DNA from: Phellopilus nigrolimitatus
Taxonomy: Eukaryota; Basidiomycota; Agaricomycetes; Hymenochaetales; Hymenochaetaceae
NCBI GenBank assembly: GCA_021029095.1
Contig: JAJOHG010000002.1
Coordinates: 1,736,001-1,800,000 of the forward strand
Length of the DNA stretch: 64,000 bases
Reading direction: 5' to 3'
Of this stretch, positions 35,615-45,473 are shown piece by piece; position 1 is the stretch's first letter, and every line of letters starts with the position of its first letter. The notes under the pieces were generated by a model that worked only from the letters and a program-made list of their open reading frames with translations, searched no databases and was not told the DNA's origin. The position numbers and the translations under genes were made by a program.

Positions 35615-37025
35615 TTAATAGCAGTTCAGGCCCGGGCTAACCCCGAATTTTAAACCCTCTTCCATGCAGCGCCGTATCGATTCCATGCCCTTTACCTTCT
35701 CCATGTCGCAATCGATACTCGAAAACTCTAACTCCTCGAATTCTTCAAATGCGTTCCATCTGGATAGGAGCATATGAGCAACTAGGTCCTCCATACCTCC
35801 CCATCCAGAAATTTTGTGAACGACCATAATGTGCAACGACGGACACAGCGCATCAGCAGGTCTGCTGACCTCCCCTGACAGAAAACGCCTCCAGGAAATG
35901 CGCCGAAAGGGAAGAGTCAACGATCAGAAGTTCCTCTAACGAGGGCAAAAGCCGCAGAGCCTCAAGGAGATATTCCTCTTCCGTGAACCCTTCACAGACC
36001 CTGACAACTGTCAAAGGAGGCTGCGACCGCTTTATAAAATCCAGGAGAACAGGACCGGAATCCTCGAGCTCGGAACTGATAGACAAGCTAATGAGAGCGG
36101 GAGCCGTGAGTTTCCCAAGAATGAAGGTGACATCTATAGAATTGGCCATGTACAGACCGCGGAGAAGAGGTAGATTTATCGATGTCGAAAACCAAGGAAA
36201 ACAGGTTTCAGCGTTTTCAAATTCAACTCTAAACTCCTCGATATTGGGCGCTGCGTGCAGTAATTGGAGGCAAGCATCTGCAAAATAATTATCTTCTGGT
36301 GGAGCAGGGAAATTGAGCGAACAGCTCCTCAAATTCGTCAATTGTAGTTGTTCAGGGAGAGGTTCGAAAACTTCAGTGCATTCGAGAATGAGATTTTTTA
36401 TGTTGGGAGCAGAAGCGAGGTCAAGCGTGAAATCTTCAAGGATAAAGGTTACGGCGAAGCACAAAGCAAGGCGTTCTATCTGTGGCATAGACGACATCTC
36501 CATAGAAAATTCCTCAGAAGGACATAGGCCATCACATAACAAAGTCAGGTCCCTCCACCGGCTCTGGTGCTGCAACATAGTCGTGATGATCCGCTCGGCT
36601 GCGTGGTTGCTTTCGCCTAGACAGTTCTCGACGGATATGTTTACAGTATAATGTAATAAGGAGCTCCCCGATCTGAGCAGCCACGTATTCAGAACAACTT
36701 CGAATGCTGGAAGCGACATATCATTGCTCGAGTCATAGTGTAGAAAGGCCCACAATCGACTTGTGGTCAACGCGACGTCGCGCCAATATCGACAAGTTTG
36801 CGAGACGTTCCAAGGCACCTCACAGCTCGAAAGACGGTGATAGTTGCGGGACAGACACGCAAGAAAGATTTCCCGAACGACCTCTGGCGGAAGTCGCTGT
36901 GCGATCGGAGTCGGCACTGCACTCTCAACAGTAAGATCGTGTCCGAGCCTTTTTTGCACTAAAAAAGAACGAGGGGTTACAAAAGCATTCATTGCGCTCA
37001 TAGATCGAAGAGACCTACGCGACAT
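35615..37025 (-). CDS. F-box-like / LRR-like protein with one frame slip
   Basis: Start ATG at 37025 (MSRRSLRSMSAMNAF). F-box-like helix pair at residues about 43-90: RLPPEVVREIFLACLSRN and VSQTCRYWRDVALTTSRLW, as in the large Agaricomycete F-box-like family that tethers substrates to SCF ubiquitin ligases. The body has leucine-rich units (LTNLRSCSLNFPAPPED, SLEELLIVDSSLSAHFLEAF). The frame stops at 35856 after RGGQQTC, but the adjacent paralogous copy reads GQETVDVLCLLLYRI at the same place, and the next frame here continues ADALCPSLHIM then WGGMEDLVAHMLLSRW to a stop at 35615. One extra base near 35861 therefore splits the gene. A sequence error or a recent mutation are both possible. Confidence 0.75.
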
Positions 37026-37508
37026 GTCACCGCAAATCAGCGTCAGCTAAGAAAAACTGAGATTTCTGTCAAAGGATGTCGTAAACGAATCGAGTACGTT
37101 CAAACGTCGAGTTCAGTGCGGTGATTTGAGAGCCGCTTTATTTCTCGAGGCGTCGACCTTTATATTGCAAGATTTGAAAAAAACAAAAGGCACCTTGAAG
37201 CCCCACGAAACTGCACGAACAAAGAGACAAAAGCAAAGCGGCTCACCTGCACGAAGTGGCTCTGACTCCGGATCAATGAGCTGTAACAATTGGAAGATAA
37301 ATTTAGGTCGCTTCCGCCCATGCACTTTCTAGAGACAATTCCCGGTAAGAAAAGGCATACAGCCTACAGACGAGTGCATGATAGCGGCAACTCGAGGAGA
37401 ATATTCGTAATGACTTAAAGTTGGCACGACTCCTATGCGGTAAATATTGTTTGTACTGAAGTCCATTGGCACAGAAAGACCGTCTTTATCAAACACGCCA
37501 TAAACTTC
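37026..37508. other. Spacer between F-box gene and its decayed copy
   Basis: About 480 bp; promoter region of the intact F-box gene. No other feature seen. Confidence 0.5.
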
Positions 37509-38790
37509 TCAGTTAGCATGTTTGAAATGACGACAAAATTTTATCCAACCATACCAGAAGGAGGTCATACCATTTCTTAAGCCCTTTTTGATGCAGCTCT
37601 GTATCGATTCCATGCTTAATACCTTCTTTGTGTCGCAATCGATATTCGTAAAACCGAAGTCCGTAAAGGTTTTAAACATATTCCGGCTTGATAGGAACAT
37701 CTGAGCAACCGAATACTCCATGCCTCCCCATCCAGTCACACCTAAAGCAGCGATCCGATACAGCAACAGACACAGCACATCGACGGTCTCTTGGCCTTCA
37801 AGGACCGAGAATGTCTCCACGGAACGTCCAGAGAGTGACGTGCCTACAATCGTTATCTTCCGTAGCGCAGGTAGGAGCAACAGAACCTCTAGCAGCGTTT
37901 TTTTCTCTTGGGCACTCATCTCCGATTATGAGATTTGTTAAAGGAGGTCGCGATCGCTTCATGAAATTTAGAAAGACAGGACCGGCATCCTCGTGATTGG
38001 AACGGATCGCCAAGCTGGCAAGAGCAGGTGCTGTGACTGCTTCAAGGACTAAAGTGGCATGACCATGTAAGAGAAACGGAAATGAGGTAATACTATACTC
38101 GGTGTCGTGAACCGCTGCGACAAAAAAGTGCCCTGTGCACGTAGAAGATGAGTCGTCGGAGCTTGGGCGCTGCAGATAGCAACTGCAGACAAACAGTTGC
38201 AAGAGAATACTCTCCGTGGATTATAATACTGGAGTCGGCAACATAATCAACTGTTTGGTTATAGGTAGAACATAAACGCTTTCGAGGCAGAGTATTTGCA
38301 AGCTATATGCAGAAGAAAGGTCAAGTGTGAAGGCGTTGCCGGGGCAGTTTCTGGTGAAGCACAGCTCAAGGTACTCTATTTGTGGCATAGAATCCGCCTC
38401 GGTATTGAACCCATTCAAAGTGGATAGGTCATTGCACAACAAAGAGATGTTTCTCCACCAACTCTGGTGCTGAAACATAGTTGTGATGATCCGCTCGGCC
38501 GGGTACTTGGTTTCGTTCGGACAGTTCTCCGGATAATTAGTTTGACCCTATAATACGGGGGCGAGTTCCTTGATCTGAGCAGCCACGTATTCAGAGTAGC
38601 TTCGAACCCCCGAAGCGATACATCCTTGTCCGAGTCGTAGCGCAGAAAGGCCCACAGCTGTCCCGTGGCCAACGCGACGTGTTGTCAATATCGGCAAGTC
38701 TGCGACACGTTCCAGGGCGCCACACAGCTTGAAAGGTGGTGAGAGCCGCGGGCGCAAGGAAGATTTCTCGAACTACCTCTGGCGGAAGTC
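37509..38790 (-). pseudogene. Decayed tandem copy of the F-box-like gene
   Basis: Segments in several frames match the gene at 35615-37025 in order: RLPPEVVREIFLA near 38785, LWAFLRYDSDKDVSLRGFEA with LNTWLLRSRNS near 38600, SLLCNDLSTLNGF and MPQIEYLELCFTRN near 38400, TAPALASLAIRSNHEDAGPVF near 38000, and TLLEVLLLLPALRKITIV, ETFSVLEGQETVDVLCLLL, GWGGMEYSVAQMFLSS to 37509. At least three frame changes and an internal loss (the copy is about 200 bp shorter) break it. The ATG of the intact gene has no counterpart in frame. Same orientation as the intact gene, so a tandem duplication followed by decay. Confidence 0.75.
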
Positions 38791-39679
38791 GCTGGTAAGG
38801 AGTCAGGAAAATGCTCGTAGAGAGTCAGAAATCGAAGAAACTTACACGCTATGCCACTTGGAAACTTCTGCCATAGGATATGTTGAAGACGAGCCAGACG
38901 AGTGCGAACGCGAACGACGAGCTCGGTACTGTGGATCGCAAGCCTCTCCTTTTCAATGTGTCTCTTCCTTTATACCTACGGATATCATAGAACAAAGCGT
39001 CACAATACGCCATGATGAACAAGAGGCAAGGCAGCCTCGAGCTGAGTTAAGATACCAGATTCGCAAGCGAAGCGAGGAACAGCGAGGCCCAGTATCAACA
39101 GCCAACTGTAGTACCGCTTGCTTTCGCTGTCAGGTATTCCTGAGCGCTGAGCGGCGAGGACCAAAATCAAGTACATGAGCGGGAAGACAGCCGAGTGGAC
39201 AACTCGAGATGACTCAAGAGTCAGAGGGAAGAGACTTCAGAGGTCACGTGATGGGAATTTGAGACGAAGCGAAGTCGTCGTCGCTCGCGCGTCCCTGCCG
39301 TGTGCAGCATCTCCGTCTCGCGACGCCCCGCCCATTTTGCACCCGCTGGCGACGGCGTTCCCATCATCATCAGTCAACTTACCGAGCTGTTTCTCAAAAC
39401 GGATTTACTATGATCGAGCTATTGTTACTTTGGTCACGAGGCTGTAACGGATATTAGGCAGTGTTGGCTTCTTGATGCTGCATAGACATAGCCCGAAATC
39501 AGGCTCTCCAGACTATATGCATCATGAGCGATATTTAAAAATGCTGTTCAAGGTTTACCACGAGATATCAAAGGCCCTGTCTCAAACAAACTTCCCCACT
39601 GAATCCGACGCTCTCGCTATCGAGGCCATTCGATCTGACCCACTCATCAGTCTCGAGAGAGCTAGTATTGAACATTCGC
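38791..39679. other. Intergenic region
   Basis: About 890 bp between divergent genes. An open frame at 38729-39178 overlaps the F-box relic and has no family resemblance. No repeats seen. Confidence 0.45.
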
Positions 39680-41102
39680 ATGTTGCGCTTTCTAGACTCG
39701 CCTCTTCTATCTTTACTATGTTTCCTCGCATTGGTTTCGGATATAAACGGATCGACGCAGAATTTTACCATCGATGATACGTTTGGAGACACTCGGACTG
39801 GAGCGAATACATCGAATCCGATGTACTTTGGAAATTGGTCTTCGAGTGTCGGCTGTCTTGATGCAACGACACAAGTGAATGGTGAAGTCACAGCTTGTAG
39901 TGCAGCTGTCAACGCTACACTGGCATTTGAAGGAAGTTGGACCGCCACTGCCATAGGTTCAGCCTCTATGGACATAGCATTCGTCGGTATGTCTCTGTGG
40001 TTCTAACATACATCATCAGCACTTACTTTACCTTTATCCCCGGCCTTTTATCGAAGGAACTGCTATTTATGTGTTCTTCATCGTTCCAGGAATTGTTGAC
40101 GAGAATTTCAATACTTCTGAAGTGGTTCAAGAGCTTGTGCTTGTTGGATCGAATATATCGTTCACATTGGACGGCGAGGATGCGGGAAGCTTCGTCTCTA
40201 GCGTCCCTATGTACAATGTCTCCTACAATGCACTCGGTTACTCCAACCACACTCTGGCAAATTCCTCGCATACGCTCTCAATCACAAATTCGGAATTATG
40301 ACCGACCCGTCCAACGCGTCGAATAGCCTTCAACCGGTCGTATTTTTTGACCGTGCTATCTATACGTCCGTATAGTCCAGTTCTACTTTGGAATAACTGC
40401 TCCTCTGACATGCTTTGCAGTCTCAATACGGTTGAAGCACAGTCGAATCAGCCGTCGAGTTCCGGCGAGAGCAGCGCCCCCACTAGGATTCCAGTTTCCG
40501 GAGAAGTTGCGCACTCGTCTAATATTGGTCCTTTGGTCGGAGGAGTTGTCGGGGGCATTGCGTTCATTGGTTTAGTGGTGTCGACGCTTTTTGTCTTTAT
40601 TCGCCGACGCGCTCGCCAGCGGGTCGCGTCCCAGCGTGTACACGTCGAGCCCTTAGATGTGATAAATCAAAACGGGCCCACGCATCCAGAGCGCAAACGG
40701 CCTCTGCCCATGATCTCCCAGCTGCCTGGCCAAAGAAGCCTATTCGTCACAGAGAAGGCACTTTCGAGGGCGATAGCCGCACAGGCGCAGGCTTTTCCTC
40801 CGGAAGAGCATCATCCTGTGCTTCCAACCGTACAGCCTACTGTAGCCATTACTCCCAGTCGCACCGATCAAGGGGCTGATAGAACTTCCCTAGCCGAGCT
40901 AAGGCGGCCATCGGCAGCCCCAGAAGAAACCTCTAGTCTCAGCATGTTAAATGGAAACGAGGGCGAAATCTCGCAAAACGACCGCGAGCGTATCGCCAGA
41001 CTGGAAGCCGAGATGGAGTATCTCCGTGCTGAAAGGGAGGTTCGGCCAGGGGAGGATCTTCCTGCCTACGACAACCTAGTCGTTGGACAACGCGTCGATT
41101 AA
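39680..41102 (+). CDS. Signal-peptide/one-helix membrane protein family, copy 2
   Basis: Not recognised by name; an Agaricomycete-type surface protein. Start ATG at 39680 gives a signal peptide (MLRFLDSPLLSLLCFLALVS). The extracellular part has a beta-sandwich-like pattern: FTIDDTFGDTRTG, SMDIAFVG, then after an intron at about 39987-40053 GTAIYVFFIVPGIVDENF, NISFTLDGEDAGSF, LGYSNHTLANSSHTLSI, and VVFFDRAIYT. After another intron comes a Ser-rich stalk, one membrane helix (GPLVGGVVGGIAFIGLVVST, LFVFI) with a basic stop (RRRARQR), and a 150-residue cytosolic tail with a short coiled coil (RERIARLEAEMEYLRAERE) and C-terminal LPAYDNL. One base is missing or extra near 40298 between LSITNSEL and the frame of DPSNASNSL. 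Confidence 0.72.
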
Positions 41103-41652
41103 CTGGGTCGACCGTCTCCCTTTCCTTTTCTCAGTTCTGTTTTTTTTTCTTCTCGAAAACAATTTCAAAGCCAACTAAAAAACAGACAAGAAACAGCAAC
41201 ATAGGCGACGTTCCGCACTTCATGGAGAATCTTCTGCATTTTAGAAGCTCCCAGCCATAACTTAAATCCGCATCACATGAATTATTGTTTACTACGACGG
41301 TTCCTTTCCCTTTTATTTCTTTACTGGATTTCTTCCTCCATCTTGCGATTCTCTAGTTTGGTTTATATCAGGAATGCTGAAAATTATCAAGTAGTTACTT
41401 AGGGGACCCAACTTCATACATACATGTCTTTGCTTCCGTCAAAGGAAGCAATCTCGCACAATCTTGCCCAATCTCAACTTCGCCGAGCTTTCTTCCCTTC
41501 TTTATGTTATCTCATAAAGGATGTATAGTAAAGTAAGCACGCCGCACGATTGTGATTGTAATGGCGCGCTATTAGTGTACAATGTGCATACAACGAAGTT
41601 ACAGACAGCATAGTTGCAGACTTGAAATATACAGCCAAATTCAAGTCTGTGC
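41103..41652. other. Intergenic region between convergent genes
   Basis: 550 bp, AT-rich with T tracts just after the upstream stop; no supported feature. Confidence 0.5.
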
Positions 41653-42301
41653 CTAAGCCCGTCTCGAAGCACTTTTCTCCGCCTCTCCAGCCAAGTGCTT
41701 GGTCTCGCGCGCGCCTTGGGCGGCCTTATCCGCTGCCTCTTTCTTTGCGTCCTCGGTCTTTCCTTTCCCCCAACCCAACCAACTCCACCACGAGCTTTTC
41801 GCCTCCTGACTCTTCGCGTCAGCGTACCCCTTCGCACCCTGCACGGTCTTGTCCGTCTCGGAGTGTGCTTGCTGCAGGGCGGACGTGGCCGAGTCCTTGT
41901 AAGCTGCGAGTCGCGCTTGCGCGTCCGCTGCGGCTGCGCTCGCCTTCGAGGACGCGCTGTCGTAGCTCTGCTGCACACTCGACTGAGCAGCATCAACCTT
42001 CGCCTTGCCGCCCGCCTGCATGAACTGTAAATAACGCGACGATACACTTGGCGTATCAGCAGCGAACCTTTGCTTCATCAAACTTCTCGCGTCCCTCGTC
42101 GACCTTTGTCTGGGCCTGCAGGCGCGCAGCATTGTCGAGTTCACGCGCCTTCAGCGCGACGTCGTCCTCTTTCTTCTCCTGGCTCAGGTAATAGTAACCT
42201 ATCGCGCCGCCAGCAGCGACGAGTCCGCCCACAATCAGGGGCGTGTTCGAGACCTTTGGTTCTGGAACGCCAGAGCTGCTGGGTGGCGGTGGGCCCGACA
42301 T
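41653..42301 (-). CDS. Small membrane-anchored LEA-like helical protein (calcofluor-hypersensitive-like)
   Basis: Two exons (42301-42066 and 42019-41653; intron starts gttcgc, ends tttacag). MSGPPPPSSSGVPEPKVSN is followed by one N-terminal membrane helix (TPLIVGGLVAAGGAIGYYYL) and then about 150 residues of charged Ala/Lys/Asp/Glu-rich helix with 11-residue-like periodicity (ASSKASAAAADAQARLAAYK), like late-embryogenesis-abundant proteins. An aromatic, probably membrane-touching motif SSWWSWLGWGKGK precedes the basic end. The layout resembles fungal proteins annotated as calcofluor white hypersensitive protein; the cellular membrane is not certain, mitochondria being a fair guess from the short helix. 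Frame intact. Confidence 0.7.
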
Positions 42302-42638
42302 TTTCCGAACGCCGGTGGACGGACATGTTCGATGCTGCGGGTCGGCGGAAGATCAGCAAGCCGCCCGACGATGGACGCGATGGCGGGACGTACTTTGGCG
42401 ATGGCGGACCTGCGTACTGCGCTTCGTGCGATATGTGAAGAGTACATGGTGATGATAGTCTGTTGTACAGTTGGATCCCTGCTCCTCGTGCTTAAAAGCA
42501 GCGGTTGTGCATGACATCATCCTAACCTAATCGTCATCCTCAGGATCGACACCCTAACAGCCGGCCCTAAATATTCCTTACGTAACCGAACATAAATCGT
42601 GACCGTGATCGACCAACTGAACTTTGGTTCGATCACCA
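42302..42638. other. Intergenic flank of the fold-back element
   Basis: About 340 bp between the helical-protein start codon and the transposon target duplication; promoter region of the minus-strand gene, nothing else seen. Confidence 0.45.
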
Positions 42639-42645
42639 CTACATA

Positions 42646-43332
42646 TGAGGGGAGGCAATCCCTGCCAAAAGAGTGTGCACGCTTCGTAATCTGACAAATG
42701 ATCGGCACTTCCCAAATTAAGACATTTTGGTGGCAAAAATTTACAGATGGCCAACTTGACGCAATTCAGCCACTCCTTGCTGACTTTTACTCTTTTAAAG
42801 TCATAGAACTGTATTTTAAGGCTATACATACAATAATCACTTGATATAGTATGGCTTGTTTCTGAGGAAAGACTTATAGCAAAGAAAAGAGCAGGAGGAG
42901 AGCGCATTTTCGACTGGCACGTGACCTCAGTGCACAGGAATGGCCGCGCATACATGCAAATGCGCAGAACGATTTTTTGAGCTCATTTCTCAACAGTTCT
43001 ACGCGATTTAAGCTGGAAAATGCTCTTGTTATATGGGGCTGGGAGGGCTACGTTGTCGATTTTTTAATTCCGCCCTCAAAGTGTCAGAACAACCATGTAA
43101 GACAGCTGTTCTGACACTTTGAGGGCGAAATTAAAAAATCGACAACGTAGCCCTCCCAGCCCCATATCATACCAGCGCATACGAGCTTAAATCACGCAAA
43201 ACGGTTGAGAATAGAGCTCAAAAAATCGTTCTGTAACTTGTCTTTCACTCAGGAGTCGCAAAATTTCCGTTTTTGGTAGAAGTGTAAGCAACTACAAATG
43301 CACACTCTTTTGGCAGGGATTGCCTCCCCTCA
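42646..43332. mobile_element. Non-autonomous fold-back MITE with 34-bp terminal inverted repeats and 7-9 bp target duplication
   Basis: The two ends are perfect inverted repeats of 34 bp, 42646-42679 and 43299-43332, starting TGAGGGGAGGCAATCCCTGC. The flanks carry a direct repeat CTACATA (42639-42645 and 43333-43339); because the terminal bases overlap it, the duplication can be read as 7 to 9 bp. A target duplication of this size suits hAT (8 bp) or Mutator-like (9 bp) elements. Inside lies a second, much longer inverted repeat (42966-43091 and 43107-43232, nearly perfect) with a 15-nt loop. There is no transposase frame. It sits in intergenic DNA 470 bp upstream of the membrane-protein copy 3. 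Confidence 0.85.
42966..43232. repeat. 126-bp-arm inverted repeat (long hairpin) inside the fold-back element
   Basis: Left arm 42966-43091 and right arm 43107-43232 are near-perfect reverse complements: the inner 60 bp (around ctcaaagtgtcagaaca / tgttctgacactttgag) differ at a single position, the outer part (agaacgattttttgagct) at a few. The loop is only 15 nt. A transcript would fold into a long hairpin, a possible source of small RNAs. Confidence 0.9.
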
Positions 43333-43339
43333 CTACATA

Positions 43340-43798
43340 ATCATACGTGCTATCTAATGCTGTTGATTCATTTGAATTTCCCATGATCTCCGGGCCAACG
43401 AACAGACAGCATCTACTGTCTGAGATGGTTGCAAAGCATTATGCATTGAAACTACTTCCGCACAGGGATGGAAGATTGCCTTTAGAGTCAACTGGTATGG
43501 ATGAGTTGAGATAGAGCCGCAGCCATTACTTACATATCACTCTTGGATGCGTGTGCATCCATGTTAATCTCGGAAGCTATGGCAAAGGTCGCGCCGAAAG
43601 CTTCGACCCAGTGAGTCAAGATCATTGTATTTTCGTACCAATCTCTGATATTCCCCGCGCAGCTTCATATCTCTTCCGATATAAATCGCTCTGAGAACGC
43701 TCTCAAGATGCTTGCCTTGTTCGCTCCTTTGCTTTATCTCCTCTTCGACGGTTCTTCAGCCGTTTTTCTCTATGGCCGATTAGAGACACTCTTAACTT
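43340..43798. other. Upstream region of membrane-protein copy 3
   Basis: About 460 bp between the transposon and the start codon; tatataaat-like motif near 43680. No other feature. Confidence 0.45.
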
Positions 43799-45092
43799 AT
43801 GCGTTCCCTCGCGACTTTCTCCGTTGCAATTTTCCTCGCCGTGCCTTTCGCTTTTGTGTCTAATGCTTCACTGGTGAACATTACTATCGACGACACTACT
43901 GGAGATGCGCAAACTGGAGATCTGCCAACGTACACCCAACTCCCAGGAGGAGCTCCTTGGATGTCGGATGTCGATTGCAAAATGAATATCACGGGGATGT
44001 GCCCATGGAGCATTGTCGACACATCGTCGGAATTTAATAGCTCGTGGCACGCCTCCTGGGGGCCAGCAAATATGTCTTTGACGTTCAATGGTATATCGTT
44101 CTGCTAGATTTTCTACCAGTTTTCTTCAATGCTTATTAGTGTTGAACATAAAGGCACAGCCATATACACCTACTTCATCATCCCAGGCTACGTGTGGCAC
44201 GTGTAACTAGAGACAGGCTACGTCGGCACGAACTTGTCGTTTCTTCTAGACGAGGAGCCTGTCGGGACATTTACCTACGTCCCCCGTGTTGGTGATGACG
44301 CTCAGAGTGTGCTAGCTTATGGCAGCAGTACATTGTCGAACACGGTTCACGAGCTAACGATGCAGGCGAGCCCGCAAGTCGTGCGCTCTTTCCGCGATCG
44401 CGATTTTTGACCGTGCGGTATACTCGTACGCTCGATTGCTTCCTTGCTCATGCCAGACGTTTTTCTCTGACATTTGCTTGTTTGTCAGATTTGGTTCCGA
44501 TAAAGCGGCACTGGATTCCAGTAAGAAATCCTTGGTGTTCGGCGTAGTCGCCGGAAGTGTTGCACTCATAGTCGCAGTGGTTACCGGCTGCACGTGCTAT
44601 CTCCGCCACCGCCGGCGTGCCCATCTCCAGGTCCTGTGCCGCATCCAGCCATTCGACAGCGTGTGGGGCCGCATCCAATCTGACTTGGACCTTTCGCTCT
44701 CCATGCGCTATACACCGCGTGCCATTCCGCCCACAGTAGTTGCCAAGGGAATGAAGCGAAGCGGCCTGTACGAATCAAATATCGCAGCTGCGCACGTGCG
44801 TGCATTGATATCCACGCAAGATACGAGCTCCGAGCCACCAGGCGAGCGGCGTCCGTTGGTTAACCCGCAGCCGCGCGCCGACGGGCACGGGCACGGGCAC
44901 GGGTACCAACGCATGTCTTCTACTTCCTCCGTGCTCGCGGACCTCGGCCTTGACAGTGAACTTCCGGCCTATGATGCGCTGTCTGCGATGGAAAACAGTG
45001 CGATGCGGGACGGCGCGAATATCGATTCTGACAATGTGAAGTGGGCAAAATACTTCAAGAGGTTTGGTTCCCTTGAAGGAGCCAGAAATTGA
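43799..45092 (+). CDS. Signal-peptide/one-helix membrane protein family, copy 3 (damaged)
   Basis: Same architecture as copy 2. ATG at 43799 with signal peptide (MRSLATFSVAIFLAVPFAFV), then VNITIDDTTGDAQTGD, ANMSLTFNG, an intron at about 44092-44153, TAIYTYFIIPGY, VGTNLSFLLDEEPVGTF, and IFDRAVYS. After an intron follow a membrane helix (SLVFGVVAGSVALIVAVVTG), the stop-transfer RHRRRAH, and a long tail with a HGHGHGHGY run and the C-terminal motif SELPAYDALS. Two lesions: a TAA at 44204-44206 inside a 29-bp segment bounded by a repeated ggctacgt, and one extra base near 44390 just before SAIAIFDRAVYS. Without them it would be a complete gene; it may be a young pseudogene. Confidence 0.65.
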
Positions 45093-45473
45093 ATGGACCT
45101 ATATTCCTTTACGATTGTACTATGAGAAGCGTAGTCGTGTCCGTAGATTTTTGGCGAAAGTGGAACTTGAGGGAGCCGGAGATATGTCTGAGGCGAGCCA
45201 CCTCCGCGCGCGCTGGGCTAGTTACCTGTTTCTCTAGCATGACTTCCCTCCCCTGCTCCTCTTTTTGAAGGTCCGACGCACCTCGCGCGCATCTTTCGTG
45301 CACTGTGCATGGAAGCTTCGCCAAAGATACCGTTTTCTTCACGTGTTCATATCGTCTTTCCGACATGCGCTCACGGTGGCGGCTACATCAATCAGACCTT
45401 GCGCACACACGGATTAGCTTCCGAATCCAGAGATCCAGAGTTGTTCTTTACAAAAAAAGCCTGCCAGGCTATA
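45093..45473. other. Intergenic region
   Basis: About 380 bp between copy 3 and the TA-flanked element; no supported feature. Confidence 0.45.

Noticed and set aside
42966..43232. Long inverted repeat as a CRISPR, telomere or rho-type terminator structure
   Set aside because: It lies between perfect TIRs with a target duplication; a transposon explains it.
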